From Catalinimonas niigatensis (lineage in GTDB: Bacteria > Bacteroidota > Bacteroidia > Cytophagales > Cyclobacteriaceae), in assembly GCF_030506285.1 (NCBI RefSeq), contig NZ_CP119422.1:5877501-5941500 (forward strand): DNA of 64,000 nt, in the 5' to 3' direction. The translations under genes and the position numbers were made by a program. Shown here piece by piece: positions 35,743 to 43,854 of the stretch. The notes beneath the pieces were generated by a model. That model was given only the letters and a program-made list of their open reading frames with translations. It made no database searches and was not told the origin of the DNA. Numbering within the stretch: position 1 is the stretch's first letter; each line of letters starts with the position of its first letter.

Positions 35743-36997
35743 ATTCAGAATGCCTAGCTTAGGTGCGGATATGAAAGCAGCTACCCTCATGGATTGGCAT
35801 ATAAAGGAAGGTTCGCCCGTCAGGCGAGGGGATATCATTGCTGATGTGGAGACTGAAAAGGGAGATATTGATGTGGAAGTGTATGAAGATGGTACGCTTG
35901 AGAAAATTCTGGCATCTCCAGGCGAAAAGTTGCCTGTAGGAACGCTTATGGCCTATGTTCGGTCAGAGGGGGACCCTCCCTGGGAACAGTTTCAGCTAAA
36001 ATTGAGAGAAAAGGAAATTAAAGCTGCACCCATTCCTGAGCAGGTTGAGTCTGAGAAAGTTTCAATGCCTACACCAGAAACTTCCAAAATCTTTGAAAAG
36101 CCAGAAGTAGAGCCTTCCTTAGTACAGGCAGTTAAGCCTCTGGAGCGCATCAAAGCTTCTCCATTGGCCAGGACGATTGCAGTAGAAAACCACATTGATT
36201 TGCACGAGGTACATGGGACACGTCCTAATGGCGCTATTGGACGTGCAGATGTAGAACATTTCATGGCTGTTAAAGCAAGCAAAGCTAAACCCGAACAGCC
36301 TGAAAGATATGCTCAACCTCAGGCTTTTCAGACGAATATGCGAAGAGCAATCGCCGCTGCCATGGCACGATCTAACCGGGAGATTCCTCATTATTATCTG
36401 GAAACCCATATTGATATGAGCTATGCATTGGAGTGGCTGGAAGCAGAAAACCGGAAGCGCTCAGTGAAAGAAAGATTGTTGGTGTCTGTGCTGTTCATCA
36501 AAGCAGTAGCCAAAGCTCTGACAAAAGTACCTGAGCTCAATGGATATTGGGTAGATGACCAGCTCAGGATACAGGAAGCCATTCACATAGGCTTTGCCAT
36601 CGCTTTGCGCAAAGGAGGATTGATCACGCCAGCCATTCATCATGCAGATACCAAAAGTCTGGATGAACTGATGGAAAATATGCTGGACCTCACTCAGCGG
36701 GTTCGGGAAGGAAGACTGAGGAGCTCAGACCTTACCGATGCCACCATTACCCTTACCAGCCTGGGTGACAGAGGGGTAGAAACAGTATATGGAGTGATCT
36801 ATCCACCTCAGGTAGCTCTGGTGGGATTGGGTAAGATCAAAGAACAGGTTTGGGTGACTCAGGACATGTTAGGTATCCGCCCCGTAGTGCATGCCACCTT
36901 AGCTGCCGACCATCGTGCGACGGACGGTCATCAGGGAGCGCTTTTTCTGGAAGCTTTATCTCAGTATTTACACGATGTAACCCAATTATTGAGCTGA
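35735..36997 (+). CDS. pdhC: Dihydrolipoamide acetyltransferase E2 component
   Basis: A 420-residue E2. The lipoyl domain (about 1-78) has [17 protein letters not shown] with lipoyl Lys42. The E3-binding domain (about 140-175) reads [21 protein letters not shown]...GRADVEHF. The catalytic domain (about 195-420) ends with [19 protein letters not shown], the His-Asp active site. I start at ATG 35735, which overlaps the E1 beta stop by 8 bp; the frame is open further upstream, but only inside pdhB. No E3 (dihydrolipoamide dehydrogenase) gene is in the window, so E3 must be supplied from elsewhere. Confidence 0.92.
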   Translation: MGEFRMPSLGADMKAATLMDWHIKEGSPVRRGDIIADVETEKGDIDVEVYEDGTLEKILASPGEKLPVGTLMAYVRSEGDPPWEQFQLKLREKEIKAAPIPEQVESEKVSMPTPETSKIFEKPEVEPSLVQAVKPLERIKASPLARTIAVENHIDLHEVHGTRPNGAIGRADVEHFMAVKASKAKPEQPERYAQPQAFQTNMRRAIAAAMARSNREIPHYYLETHIDMSYALEWLEAENRKRSVKERLLVSVLFIKAVAKALTKVPELNGYWVDDQLRIQEAIHIGFAIALRKGGLITPAIHHADTKSLDELMENMLDLTQRVREGRLRSSDLTDATITLTSLGDRGVETVYGVIYPPQVALVGLGKIKEQVWVTQDMLGIRPVVHATLAADHRATDGHQGALFLEALSQYLHDVTQLLS

Positions 36998-37003
36998 AAT
37001 TGT

Positions 37004-37237
37004 ATGAAAGAAATAATTTTGAGGCTGCTTAAAAAGACTGCTCCGGAAGCCGATTTGAAACAGCTGGATTCCCAGGCGAATCTGAGGGAAGAGTTGGATA
37101 TAGATTCCATAGACTGGCTTAACCTGATTGTGGCTATTGATGAAGAGTTGGGAATAGATATTCCGGAATCTGATTATGATCAGCTCACCACATTGGATGA
37201 TATGATACACTATCTGTCACGGATGAAGCATGAATGA
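37004..37237 (+). CDS. Acyl carrier protein
   Basis: A 77-residue acidic four-helix carrier. LREELDIDSIDWLNLIVAID holds the phosphopantetheine Ser35 in a DSID motif (usual DSLD). The rest, IDIPESDYDQLTTLDDMIHYL, is a normal ACP third helix. It is divergent from housekeeping AcpP (DSLDTVEL) and sits in a PDH/RNR operon 6 bp after E2. It could accept acyl groups for a side pathway or for lipoyl assembly on E2. The substrate is not known. Confidence 0.85.
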   Translation: MKEIILRLLKKTAPEADLKQLDSQANLREELDIDSIDWLNLIVAIDEELGIDIPESDYDQLTTLDDMIHYLSRMKHE

Positions 37238-37262
37238 ATATAACAGCTTAGCAGGATGAGAA

Positions 37263-39065
37263 ATGATGAACCAGAATCTTCTAAATGAAAATAAACCCCT
37301 CTCCCTCAGTAAAAATGCCCGGCAAGTGCTGGAAAGCAGGTACTTAAGAAGGGATGAAAAAGGACAACTGTTGGAAACGCCTGAGGAGATGTTCAAAAGG
37401 GTAGCCAAAACCGTTGCCCGGGCTGAACTGAAATATGGTACAGAGGGTGATGCAGCTTACTGGGAAGAGAAGTTTTATCACCTGATGAGCAGTTTGTTAT
37501 TTCTGCCTAACTCTCCCACGCTGATGAACGCGGGTAATCCTTCAGGACAGTTGAGTGCCTGTTTTGTGCTACCCCTAGAAGATAGTCTGGAATCTATATT
37601 TACTACGCTCAAACAGGCAGCCCTGATCCAGCAGAGTGGGGGAGGGACAGGTTTTAATTTTTCCAAACTGCGACCCAAAGGAGATCTGATTCATTCTACA
37701 GGCGGTACTTCATCAGGGCCGGTATCCTTCATGAAAATATTTGATGCTTCTACAGCGCACATCAAGCAGGGAGGTAAAAGAAGAGGAGCCAATATGGGAA
37801 TAATCAATATTGACCATCCTGATATTGAGGAGTTCATTCAAGCCAAAATGGATGAAAATGTATTGCAAAATTTCAACCTTTCTGTCGGAATAAAAGATGC
37901 CTTTATGCAGGCTGTAGAAAAAAATGAGATGTGGCCGTTAGTTCATCCTGTTACCGGTAAAACGGTAAAGAGAGTAAAAGCAAAGAAACTCTGGCAGCAG
38001 ATTGTGCAGAATGCCTGGCAAAAGGGAGATCCGGGTTTGGTTTTTCTGGATAGCATACAAAAAAATAATCCGCTTGGTTCTCTGGGAGAAATTAAGGCCA
38101 CCAACCCCTGTGGCGAAATGCCTCTGCTACCTTATGAGTCCTGTAATTTAGGCTCCATCAACCTTTCACGCATGCTGATTAAGAAAAATGATCTTGCTAC
38201 GATTGATTGGGTAGGGATGGCTCATGCGGTAGAGGTAGCGGTGAGGTTTTTAGACAATGTGATTGATGTCAATCATTATTTCATTCCACAGGTAGAAGAG
38301 ACAACCTTGGGCAGTCGTAAAATTGGCTTAGGGGTAATGGGCTGGGCAGAGATGCTCATCCAACTGGGCATTCCCTACCCATCTGTGCAGGCCTTACGTC
38401 TGGGCGATCGCCTGATGGAATTTATCCATCAGCGTAGCCTGGGAGCTTCTGTTCAACTGGCGAAGAAGCGGGGAACCTTTGAACATTGGAGCAAGAGCAA
38501 ATATTTTCAGCAGAAAGTTTTTGTGAGAAATGCGACCCGAACCAGTATTGCACCTACCGGTAGCATATCTATCATTGCCCATACGTCTTCCTCTATTGAG
38601 CCTCTCTTTGCATTGGTTTTCCAACGTGAAAATGTACTGAACGAACAAACCCTTTTGGAAATCAATCCATTCTTCATTGAACACCTGCAACAAAATGGTT
38701 GGGATAACGGACCTTTGCTGAAAAAAATCAGGTTGACCGGAAACTTGAGTGAAATCACAGAACTGCCCAAAGCGACAAAGAAGCTTTTCAAAACCTCTCT
38801 GGAGATTCCTTTTCTCTATCATCTTAAGCATCAGCAGGTTTTCCAAAAGCATACTGACAATGCCGTATCCAAGACTATCAACCTGCCTCCCGATGCGCCA
38901 GTGGAAGACGTAGATGCTGCTTACAGAATGGCCTGGCAAATGGGTTTGAAGGGCATTACCATTTACCGGTATGGTTCCAGGAAAAAGCAGGTGCTTACTA
39001 CTGCAAAAGTTGAGGACAAGCGTCCTCAGGTAGTTCAGCAAAGTTGCAAGGTTTGTATAGATTAA
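37263..39065 (+). CDS. nrdJ: Vitamin B12-dependent (class II) ribonucleotide reductase
   Basis: A 600-residue adenosylcobalamin-dependent enzyme that reduces ribonucleotides without oxygen. Key segments are FLPNSPTLMNAG, GQLSACFVLPLEDSLE (redox Cys), QQSGGGTGFNFSKLRP, KRRGANMG, NPCGEMPLLPYESCNLGSINLSRM (radical Cys and catalytic Glu), GVMGWAEML and RNATRTSIAPTGSIS. It ends SCKVCID, a short C-terminal Cys-x2-Cys. It is shorter than the about 750-850 residues of many NrdJ, lacking a long C-terminal zinc domain. It is the last gene of the acs-pdh operon (25 bp gap). ATG 37266 is an equal start. Confidence 0.9.
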   Translation: MMNQNLLNENKPLSLSKNARQVLESRYLRRDEKGQLLETPEEMFKRVAKTVARAELKYGTEGDAAYWEEKFYHLMSSLLFLPNSPTLMNAGNPSGQLSACFVLPLEDSLESIFTTLKQAALIQQSGGGTGFNFSKLRPKGDLIHSTGGTSSGPVSFMKIFDASTAHIKQGGKRRGANMGIINIDHPDIEEFIQAKMDENVLQNFNLSVGIKDAFMQAVEKNEMWPLVHPVTGKTVKRVKAKKLWQQIVQNAWQKGDPGLVFLDSIQKNNPLGSLGEIKATNPCGEMPLLPYESCNLGSINLSRMLIKKNDLATIDWVGMAHAVEVAVRFLDNVIDVNHYFIPQVEETTLGSRKIGLGVMGWAEMLIQLGIPYPSVQALRLGDRLMEFIHQRSLGASVQLAKKRGTFEHWSKSKYFQQKVFVRNATRTSIAPTGSISIIAHTSSSIEPLFALVFQRENVLNEQTLLEINPFFIEHLQQNGWDNGPLLKKIRLTGNLSEITELPKATKKLFKTSLEIPFLYHLKHQQVFQKHTDNAVSKTINLPPDAPVEDVDAAYRMAWQMGLKGITIYRYGSRKKQVLTTAKVEDKRPQVVQQSCKVCID

Positions 39066-39112
39066 CTTATCAACGATAAAATAAAACCAGGTTATCATTA
39101 GGGATGAACTTA

Positions 39113-39177
39113 TGATATAAATCATCGCCGACTCTAACCTAAGTCATTGAGCGCTCCACTTTTCTATGCTTACTTTA
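39113..39177 (+). promoter_or_regulatory. Paired boxes upstream of the eRF1-like gene
   Basis: Box TGATATAAATCA (39113-39124) and box TAACCTAAGTCA (39135-39146, one change) have centres exactly 22 bp apart. TTACTTTA (39170-39177) at the standard distance has the TTT of the -7 element but not a perfect TA. Confidence 0.75.
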
Positions 39178-39250
39178 GCAGGACAAGAGTTGTTTAAGCA
39201 ACTCCTTTCTGATATTTAAAGGTAGTGAAAACATAAATTATACATCATTT

Positions 39251-40363
39251 ATGAAGACGCTTGAATCAGTAAATAACTCCTCTGGCAATGAAAATGCGTT
39301 GCCTTTTATATCTATAGTGATCCCTTTAGAAAAAACGTTGCCCGCCAGGAAGCAAAATGAGATAAGGATAAAGAAAATTATCCGCCAGGCTAAAACTCAA
39401 TTAACAGAAAAATATGATAAAAACGAGCTATCGGATTTGTTGCATGCTATTGACCAGTTGCATGAACGCATTGATTTAAATCAGCATGTAGAAGGAGTGG
39501 GTTTGTTAGTCAGCAGCCTAAGCAGTGAACTTTTGTACTTTCCCTTTCCGGTGGAAGAGAAAGTGCTTATTGATGATACTTTTGAAATACGGGATTTGAT
39601 CTTAGATGCATCCCAAAATATTCAATATTGGGTACTGACCTTGAGCAATAAGCATACACGCTTATTTCGGGGTAAAGGAAAAAATCTGGAAGAAATTCAG
39701 GATGAGCAATTTCCCTTGAAGTACGAAGAACAGTTCGAATATGCCGGACGTCAAAAGCCTAAGATGGTAGGCTCAGTGGTATATGGTACGGAGGAATCCC
39801 AGCTTAAAAAAGAAAGGCAGAGGGAATACTTTCGCCATGTGGAAAAACGATTGACTCCCTATCTGAAAAAGGAAAGTCTGCCTTTGTTCCTGATGGGAGT
39901 AGCATGGTATCAGCCCATCTTTCGTCAGGTGACTCATCATGTAGATGCAATAGCTGACTTTATTAAAGGAAATTATGATCATTTGTCGTCAGAAGCGTTA
40001 GTGAATAAGGTATGGCCGACAATAGAAGCTTATGAGCAAAAAGAAAGGGAAAGAGTGCTGAATGAAATAGAAGAAAAGTCAGGACAAAAAAGAGGCTATA
40101 TCCTTGGCCTGCAGGCTATCTGGCAGGCTGCTCATCAGGGAAAAGGAGCGATGTTAATCGTAGAGAAAGACTATGTCCAGTCAGCGTTTTATGATGCAGT
40201 TACTGAGACCATAAGTATGGAAGAAAGAGAGGGGCTCAAAAAGATAGAGGACGGAGTAGATGAAATCATCAAAGCAGTGCTCAGCCATCAGGGAAAAGTA
40301 GTTTTTTTAGAACAAGAACAACTGGAAAAATACCAGCACATGGACATGTTTACTCGCTTTTAG
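39251..40363 (+). CDS. Bacterial eRF1-like protein (baeRF family; Balon-type ribosome hibernation factor candidate)
   Basis: A 370-residue cytosolic protein. PFISIVIPLEKTLPARKQNEIRIKK, GVGLLVSS.SSELLYFPFPVEE and DLILDASQNIQYWVLTLSNKHTRLF are the N-domain and middle-domain beginnings of the bacterial archaeo-eukaryotic release factor (baeRF) family. The middle part (LFLMGVAWYQPIFRQVT, FIKGNYDHLSSEALVNKVWP) and the C-terminal ILGLQAIWQAAHQGKGAMLIVEKDY follow the family order. No GGQ motif is visible. Balon, a member of this family, occupies the ribosomal A site in cold-stressed or dormant cells; the mycobacterial homologue Rv2629 is a DosR-regulon gene (from memory). It has its own paired-box promoter. 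Confidence 0.8.
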   Translation: MKTLESVNNSSGNENALPFISIVIPLEKTLPARKQNEIRIKKIIRQAKTQLTEKYDKNELSDLLHAIDQLHERIDLNQHVEGVGLLVSSLSSELLYFPFPVEEKVLIDDTFEIRDLILDASQNIQYWVLTLSNKHTRLFRGKGKNLEEIQDEQFPLKYEEQFEYAGRQKPKMVGSVVYGTEESQLKKERQREYFRHVEKRLTPYLKKESLPLFLMGVAWYQPIFRQVTHHVDAIADFIKGNYDHLSSEALVNKVWPTIEAYEQKERERVLNEIEEKSGQKRGYILGLQAIWQAAHQGKGAMLIVEKDYVQSAFYDAVTETISMEEREGLKKIEDGVDEIIKAVLSHQGKVVFLEQEQLEKYQHMDMFTRF

Positions 40364-40405
40364 ATAAAGTAATTCAGAGTAAATTAGTAATAGAGTAGTT
40401 AAGAG

Positions 40406-40444
40406 AAAGTAAACCCTGAAGATTTAATTCTCAGGGTTTACTTT
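40406..40444. terminator. Bidirectional terminator between convergent genes
   Basis: A 14-bp perfect stem AAAGTAAACCCTGA (40406-40419) / TCAGGGTTTACTTT (40431-40444) with an 11-base loop, between the eRF1-like gene and the convergent response-regulator gene. Confidence 0.9.
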
Positions 40445-40453
40445 CCTGAGCTT

Positions 40454-41119
40454 TTACAAATCTATCAGATGCCTTGATAAAGCATAGCGTACCAGCCCAG
40501 CTGTATTCTTTACGTTCAGTTTCAGTATCATATTACTGCGATGGGTATCTACTGTTCTATGACTTATAAAGAGTTTATCAGCTATCTCAAGATTGGTACA
40601 TTCTTCAGCAATTAGCTTGAGGATCTCTATCTCTCTTTTAGTAAGCATTGCTAAAAGCAATGATTTATGAGAAGGTGCTGCTTTTTTCCTGCGCATAAAT
40701 TGGTTCATCAGTGTCTTTGAAACTGCCTTGCTAAAATAGTTCTCTCCTATAGATACTGTTTTGATGGCTTCTATCAGGTCCAGCATCCCTTGGTCTTTCA
40801 GTATGTATCCTGTAGCTCCAGCTTTAAGCATATTAATGATATGCACTTCCTCATCATGCATGGACATGGCAAGAATGCAAATCCCTTTGTATTGACCCAT
40901 GATCTTCTTAGTGACAGAGATGCCATCCTCACCATCACCTAGACTGATATCCATCAGCACTACATCAATTTCAGGATGTTGTGATAATTTGCATATAGCT
41001 TCAGCCGCACTATTGGCTTCACTCACTACTTCAATAGCAGTTACACCTGACAAGAAAGCTTTGATGCCATCTCTGATCATCTGGTGATCATCTACAATAA
41101 GTATCTTGATGGGACTCAT
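40454..41119 (-). CDS. NarL/LuxR-type response regulator (orphan)
   Basis: A 221-residue regulator. The receiver (about 1-125) has ILIVDDHQMIRDG, phospho-acceptor Asp57 in VVLMDISLGDGEDG, and GATGYILKDQG. The C-terminal HTH (about 155-221) is LTKREIEILKLIAEECTNLEIADKLFISHRTVDTHRSNMI. No kinase gene is adjacent; the PAS-HisKA_3 kinase at 19678 is of the matching class. DosR is a member of this regulator family. It is therefore an alternative to Crp/Fnr as the protein that binds the TGAY-N4-RTCA boxes, but the recognition-helix residues (SHRTVDTH) differ from those of DosR. No paired box precedes it. Confidence 0.9.
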   Translation of the reverse strand: MSPIKILIVDDHQMIRDGIKAFLSGVTAIEVVSEANSAAEAICKLSQHPEIDVVLMDISLGDGEDGISVTKKIMGQYKGICILAMSMHDEEVHIINMLKAGATGYILKDQGMLDLIEAIKTVSIGENYFSKAVSKTLMNQFMRRKKAAPSHKSLLLAMLTKREIEILKLIAEECTNLEIADKLFISHRTVDTHRSNMILKLNVKNTAGLVRYALSRHLIDL

Positions 41120-41282
41120 AGGCGTATGCTTTAGAAGAAGCTGTTACATACTTATGTCTCAGCGGAGAAAATTTTGAGTTGAAATGTTTTATTTAGTGTT
41201 AGTATTCATCACTCTATCTTTTTTAACATGTTTTTCAATATCAAAGAGAAGCCCTTGTTGCAACTTTCAGAAGATTTGTCTG

Positions 41283-41972
41283 CTACGTTTTCAAAAGTAG
41301 TTGTACCAATTTATGTTCTGTTAAAACTGATTTTCTCAGATCTAGAATAACCCAAAGGATTAAGACGCTTAGCAATGCAGCAAAGAAACACCATATAGAC
41401 ACAAGGTGATCTTCAAAATAAATTTTGGTAATAATGAAAGAGAATAAAATGGTGATCCCAAGTAGCCAAACCTTCTTATTACTTGAAATAAAATGTGAAA
41501 GCGCAGTAGGGATAAAATAAAAGGCACTCGTTAACCACAAAAAGGGTTTACTATATTCAAAGTCCTGATGGTACACAATATGATATCCCTCTATGCTTGC
41601 TTGAGCATGATGGAAAATGAGTATGTAAGCAAAAAACAGTGACACAAATGTACCCATGCCCATGGCTATTGCAAGCAACCGTCTACGTTTTGCATCTTTT
41701 TCAAGTAACCAGATGGAGAAAGGGATCAAAACAGGCCAAACTATCCAGGCAAATAAGAGAAAGCCGTAGGTTGCAATGCGCTGCCATAGAAGGTAATCTG
41801 TGCTGGGTAAAGAAATCCATAAAATACCTTCCATAGCTTGCTGAATGGCAAAAAACAAGGGAATAGATGCGAAGATACGTTGTGAGGGCGTTGATGTTTT
41901 TTGTAGGGTAATTCCACCAATAATTGCAATGACTGTACCTGTTCCAAAACTTGCTTCTGCTGAAAAACACAT
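41283..41972 (-). CDS. DUF6629-type seven-helix membrane protein
   Basis: A 229-residue integral membrane protein with about seven hydrophobic segments. The beginning MCFSAEASFGTGTVIAIIG is the hallmark of the DUF6629 family. AIQQAMEGILWISL and the later YFEDHLVSIWCFFAALLSVLILW fit too. Function unknown; a cytoplasmic-membrane location is likely. It is the last gene before the insertion sequence and has no box upstream. Confidence 0.75.
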   Translation of the reverse strand: MCFSAEASFGTGTVIAIIGGITLQKTSTPSQRIFASIPLFFAIQQAMEGILWISLPSTDYLLWQRIATYGFLLFAWIVWPVLIPFSIWLLEKDAKRRRLLAIAMGMGTFVSLFFAYILIFHHAQASIEGYHIVYHQDFEYSKPFLWLTSAFYFIPTALSHFISSNKKVWLLGITILFSFIITKIYFEDHLVSIWCFFAALLSVLILWVILDLRKSVLTEHKLVQLLLKT

Positions 41973-42408
41973 AATTGAAAGATTTCAGTTAGAAAATACA
42001 AAGTCAACTCTACTGTACAGTCCCTAATGCGAGCACCATTCAACCCATTGAAGATCCAGAAAAATGGGTATAAGGAGTGGATACTCTCGGAAGGCAATTT
42101 CTTATAGAGGTTAAGAGTAGTAAAATAAAACTGGTATACCTACTAAGATGAGTTATTAAATTATTTTTAGGTAATAGAATAGCTACCCAAAAGAAGAAAA
42201 ATCTTATTGACTATACCCTATCTTTAAATGAAAGCAGTGCTAATAAAAGTTAGTCGCATGTTAGAAAAGGAGTTCAAACAGTAACGATTGCTTTTTAGAC
42301 AGGAGGAGATTCTTAATACTTTTATCTATCTACTCATGCTGGCTGTCTTTTCTTCCAAAGTTGAGGCCGTCTAATCTAGAAGTGATCATCTAAACTATTA
42401 TTTCTAAG
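41973..42408. other. Intergenic, no gene recognised
   Basis: About 440 bases between the membrane protein gene and the insertion sequence. Only short broken frames; no paired box, hairpin or repeat that I can support. Confidence 0.6.
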
Positions 42409-42471
42409 AAGTGAACCTGCTACATTAAACTGGACAGATAAGTTAAGCTCGATTCACTTAATTAAGCTGAC

Positions 42472-42825
42472 ATGAAAAAAGAAAGACGACAATATGACAA
42501 GGAATTTAAAATAATGGCTGTCCCCGAGGCCCGGTTGAGCTGTGTCTATCAGGTAAATCCATCAGCAAGGTAGCTGATGAGTTAGGTATTCGTACAAACC
42601 TTTTAAGTCGCTGGAAGAGAGAATATAAGCAGAGAAAAGGTGGTAGTTTTTTAGACTCAGGTAAACAAGCATTGTCACCTGAACAGTCAGAGATTGCTAA
42701 ACTAAAGAGACAATTGTGAGAAGCTGAGATTGAGCGTGACATCTTAAAAAAGGCCGCCTTGGCCCGGTGAGCATCTTCTCCAAGAGCGGCAGTTCCACTG
42801 GGGTGGCAAATCTTTCAATTCATGA
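42472..42825 (+). pseudogene. IS3-family orfA, broken by three short insertions
   Basis: After removal of the insertions at 42522-42534, 42757-42767 and 42790-42803 and reversal of one TGA (42717-42719, expected CGA), the frame reads MKKERRQYDKEFKIMAVELC, LSGKSISKVADELGIRTNLL, SRWKREY, ending AVSIFSKSGGKSFNS. This is a complete IS3 OrfA of about 103 residues with a helix-turn-helix and a leucine-zipper-like segment (EIAKLKRQLREAEIERDIL). Confidence 0.85.
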
Positions 42826-43427
42826 GAGAATACCATCATTTATTTGCCATTGAGAAGCCGACGCGGCGCGGATGTGTAAGGTGTTCAACTTGAGCCGAAG
42901 TGGGTATTATTATTGGCTAAATAGAAAGCCATCTGCCAGGCAGGTAGATAATTAAGAAGCACTCAAGCTTATCAAAGAGATTCACCAGAAAAGTAAGGGT
43001 AGATATGGAAGCCCAAAAATTGCCGTAGAACTCCAGAGCAAAGGAATACAAATATCAAGACCTAGAGTGGCCAGGATCATGAAAGCTAATGGCATCAGAA
43101 GTGTTGTTCATAAAAGATTTCGACTACAAACAACAGACTCAAACCATAACTATCCAGTTGCTGAAAACCATTTAAACAGAAAATTTAACCCAAAAGGGAC
43201 TGGAGTAGCTTAGGTATCAGATATCACATATATGAAGGCCTTGGAAGGCTGACATATCTGACCGGGCCCGGCGACTACAATAGTGGATTTAGGAGATCGC
43301 AGGGTGGTAGGCTGGGCATTTAGCCAGACCATGAAGACCCCTGATACAGTCATTCCTGCATGGAAAATGGCTATAAAAAATAGGCCAATTACCTCTGAAT
43401 TAACATTCCATGGCTCCGGCCACCCGG
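42522..43427 (+). other. Six short, mostly GC-rich insertions inside the IS element
   Basis: Insertions inferred by comparison with the IS3 reading frames: CCCCGAGGCCCGG (42522-42534), CCTTGGCCCGG (42757-42767), CAGTTCCACTGGGG (42790-42803), CCGACGCGGCGCGG (42858-42871), GGGCCCGGCG (43264-43273) and GGCTCCGGCCACCCGG (43412-43427). Lengths are 13, 11, 14, 14, 10 and 16, none a multiple of three. Three end in CCCGG. The exact edges can shift by a base or two. Confidence 0.75.
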
Positions 43428-43756
43428 TCAGATAGGGGTATCCAGTATGCTTGTCATGAATTCAAGAATATTCTCAAAGCAAACAAACTGGTCAAGCAAA
43501 GTATGAGCAGGAGAGCTAACTGCTGGGACAATGCTGTAGCGGAGAGCTTTTTCAGAACACTGAAAACCAAACTCATACACCAGATGGAAATAAAATCAAT
43601 ACAGGCCATAAAGATAGAAGTGTTTGAATTCATTGAGGTTTGGTATAACAGGCAGAGAATACATGCTTCTCTTGGATACAGACTCCTGAACAGTACGGAC
43701 AAAATCAACTTCAAAAAGCGGCTTAACTTTTTGTCCAATTTTTTATTGCAAGTTCA
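42822..43756 (+). pseudogene. IS3-family orfB (DDE integrase), broken by three short insertions
   Basis: The OrfB transposase can be followed as MREYHHLFAIEK, MCKVFNLSRSGYYYWLNRKP, KGRYGSPKIAVELQSKGI, GVAWVSDITYMKALEGWTYL, TIVDLGDRRVVGWAFSQT, SDRGIQYACHEFKN, WDNAVAESFFRTLKTKL. The catalytic D, D and E are all recognisable. It is broken by insertions at 42858-42871, 43264-43273 and 43412-43427, by a lost G near 43250, and by TAA (expected CAA) and TAG (expected TGG) stops. The last open stretch runs past the element end to 43868. Confidence 0.85.
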
Positions 43757-43781
43757 AAGAGAGCTTTTCTTGTGTAGCTTG

Positions 43782-43822
43782 AAAGCAATTCTTCTTTCAG
43801 GGCTACAAAGAAGAATTGCTTT
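43782..43822. terminator. 16-bp stem hairpin after the second BON gene
   Basis: AAAGCAATTCTTCTTT (43782-43797) and its perfect reverse complement (43807-43822) flank a 9-base loop. It lies 33 bp past the stop of the minus-strand BON gene, so it is probably its terminator. The insertion sequence ends 25 bp away. Confidence 0.8.
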
Positions 43823-43854
43823 TGGAGGGAAAGGAATGAAAGCTTGTAATCGCA

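Larger units (their letters stand above)
42412..43756 (+). mobile_element. IS3-family insertion sequence, decayed
   Basis: The left end begins TGAACCTGCTACATTAAACT and continues GGACAG (42412-42437). The right end, read on the other strand from 43756, begins TGAACTTGCAATAAAAAATT and continues GGACAA; 19 of 26 positions match. The 1345-bp element is flanked by AAG on both sides (42409-42411 and 43757-43759), a 3-bp target duplication as expected for IS3. It holds a broken orfA and orfB. It inserted next to the terminator hairpin of the BON gene. Confidence 0.9.

Noticed and set aside
42522-43427. GC-rich inserts as part of a normal IS3 sequence or as codons
   Set aside because: Each shifts the frame and interrupts a well-known motif; the flanking residues join correctly without them.
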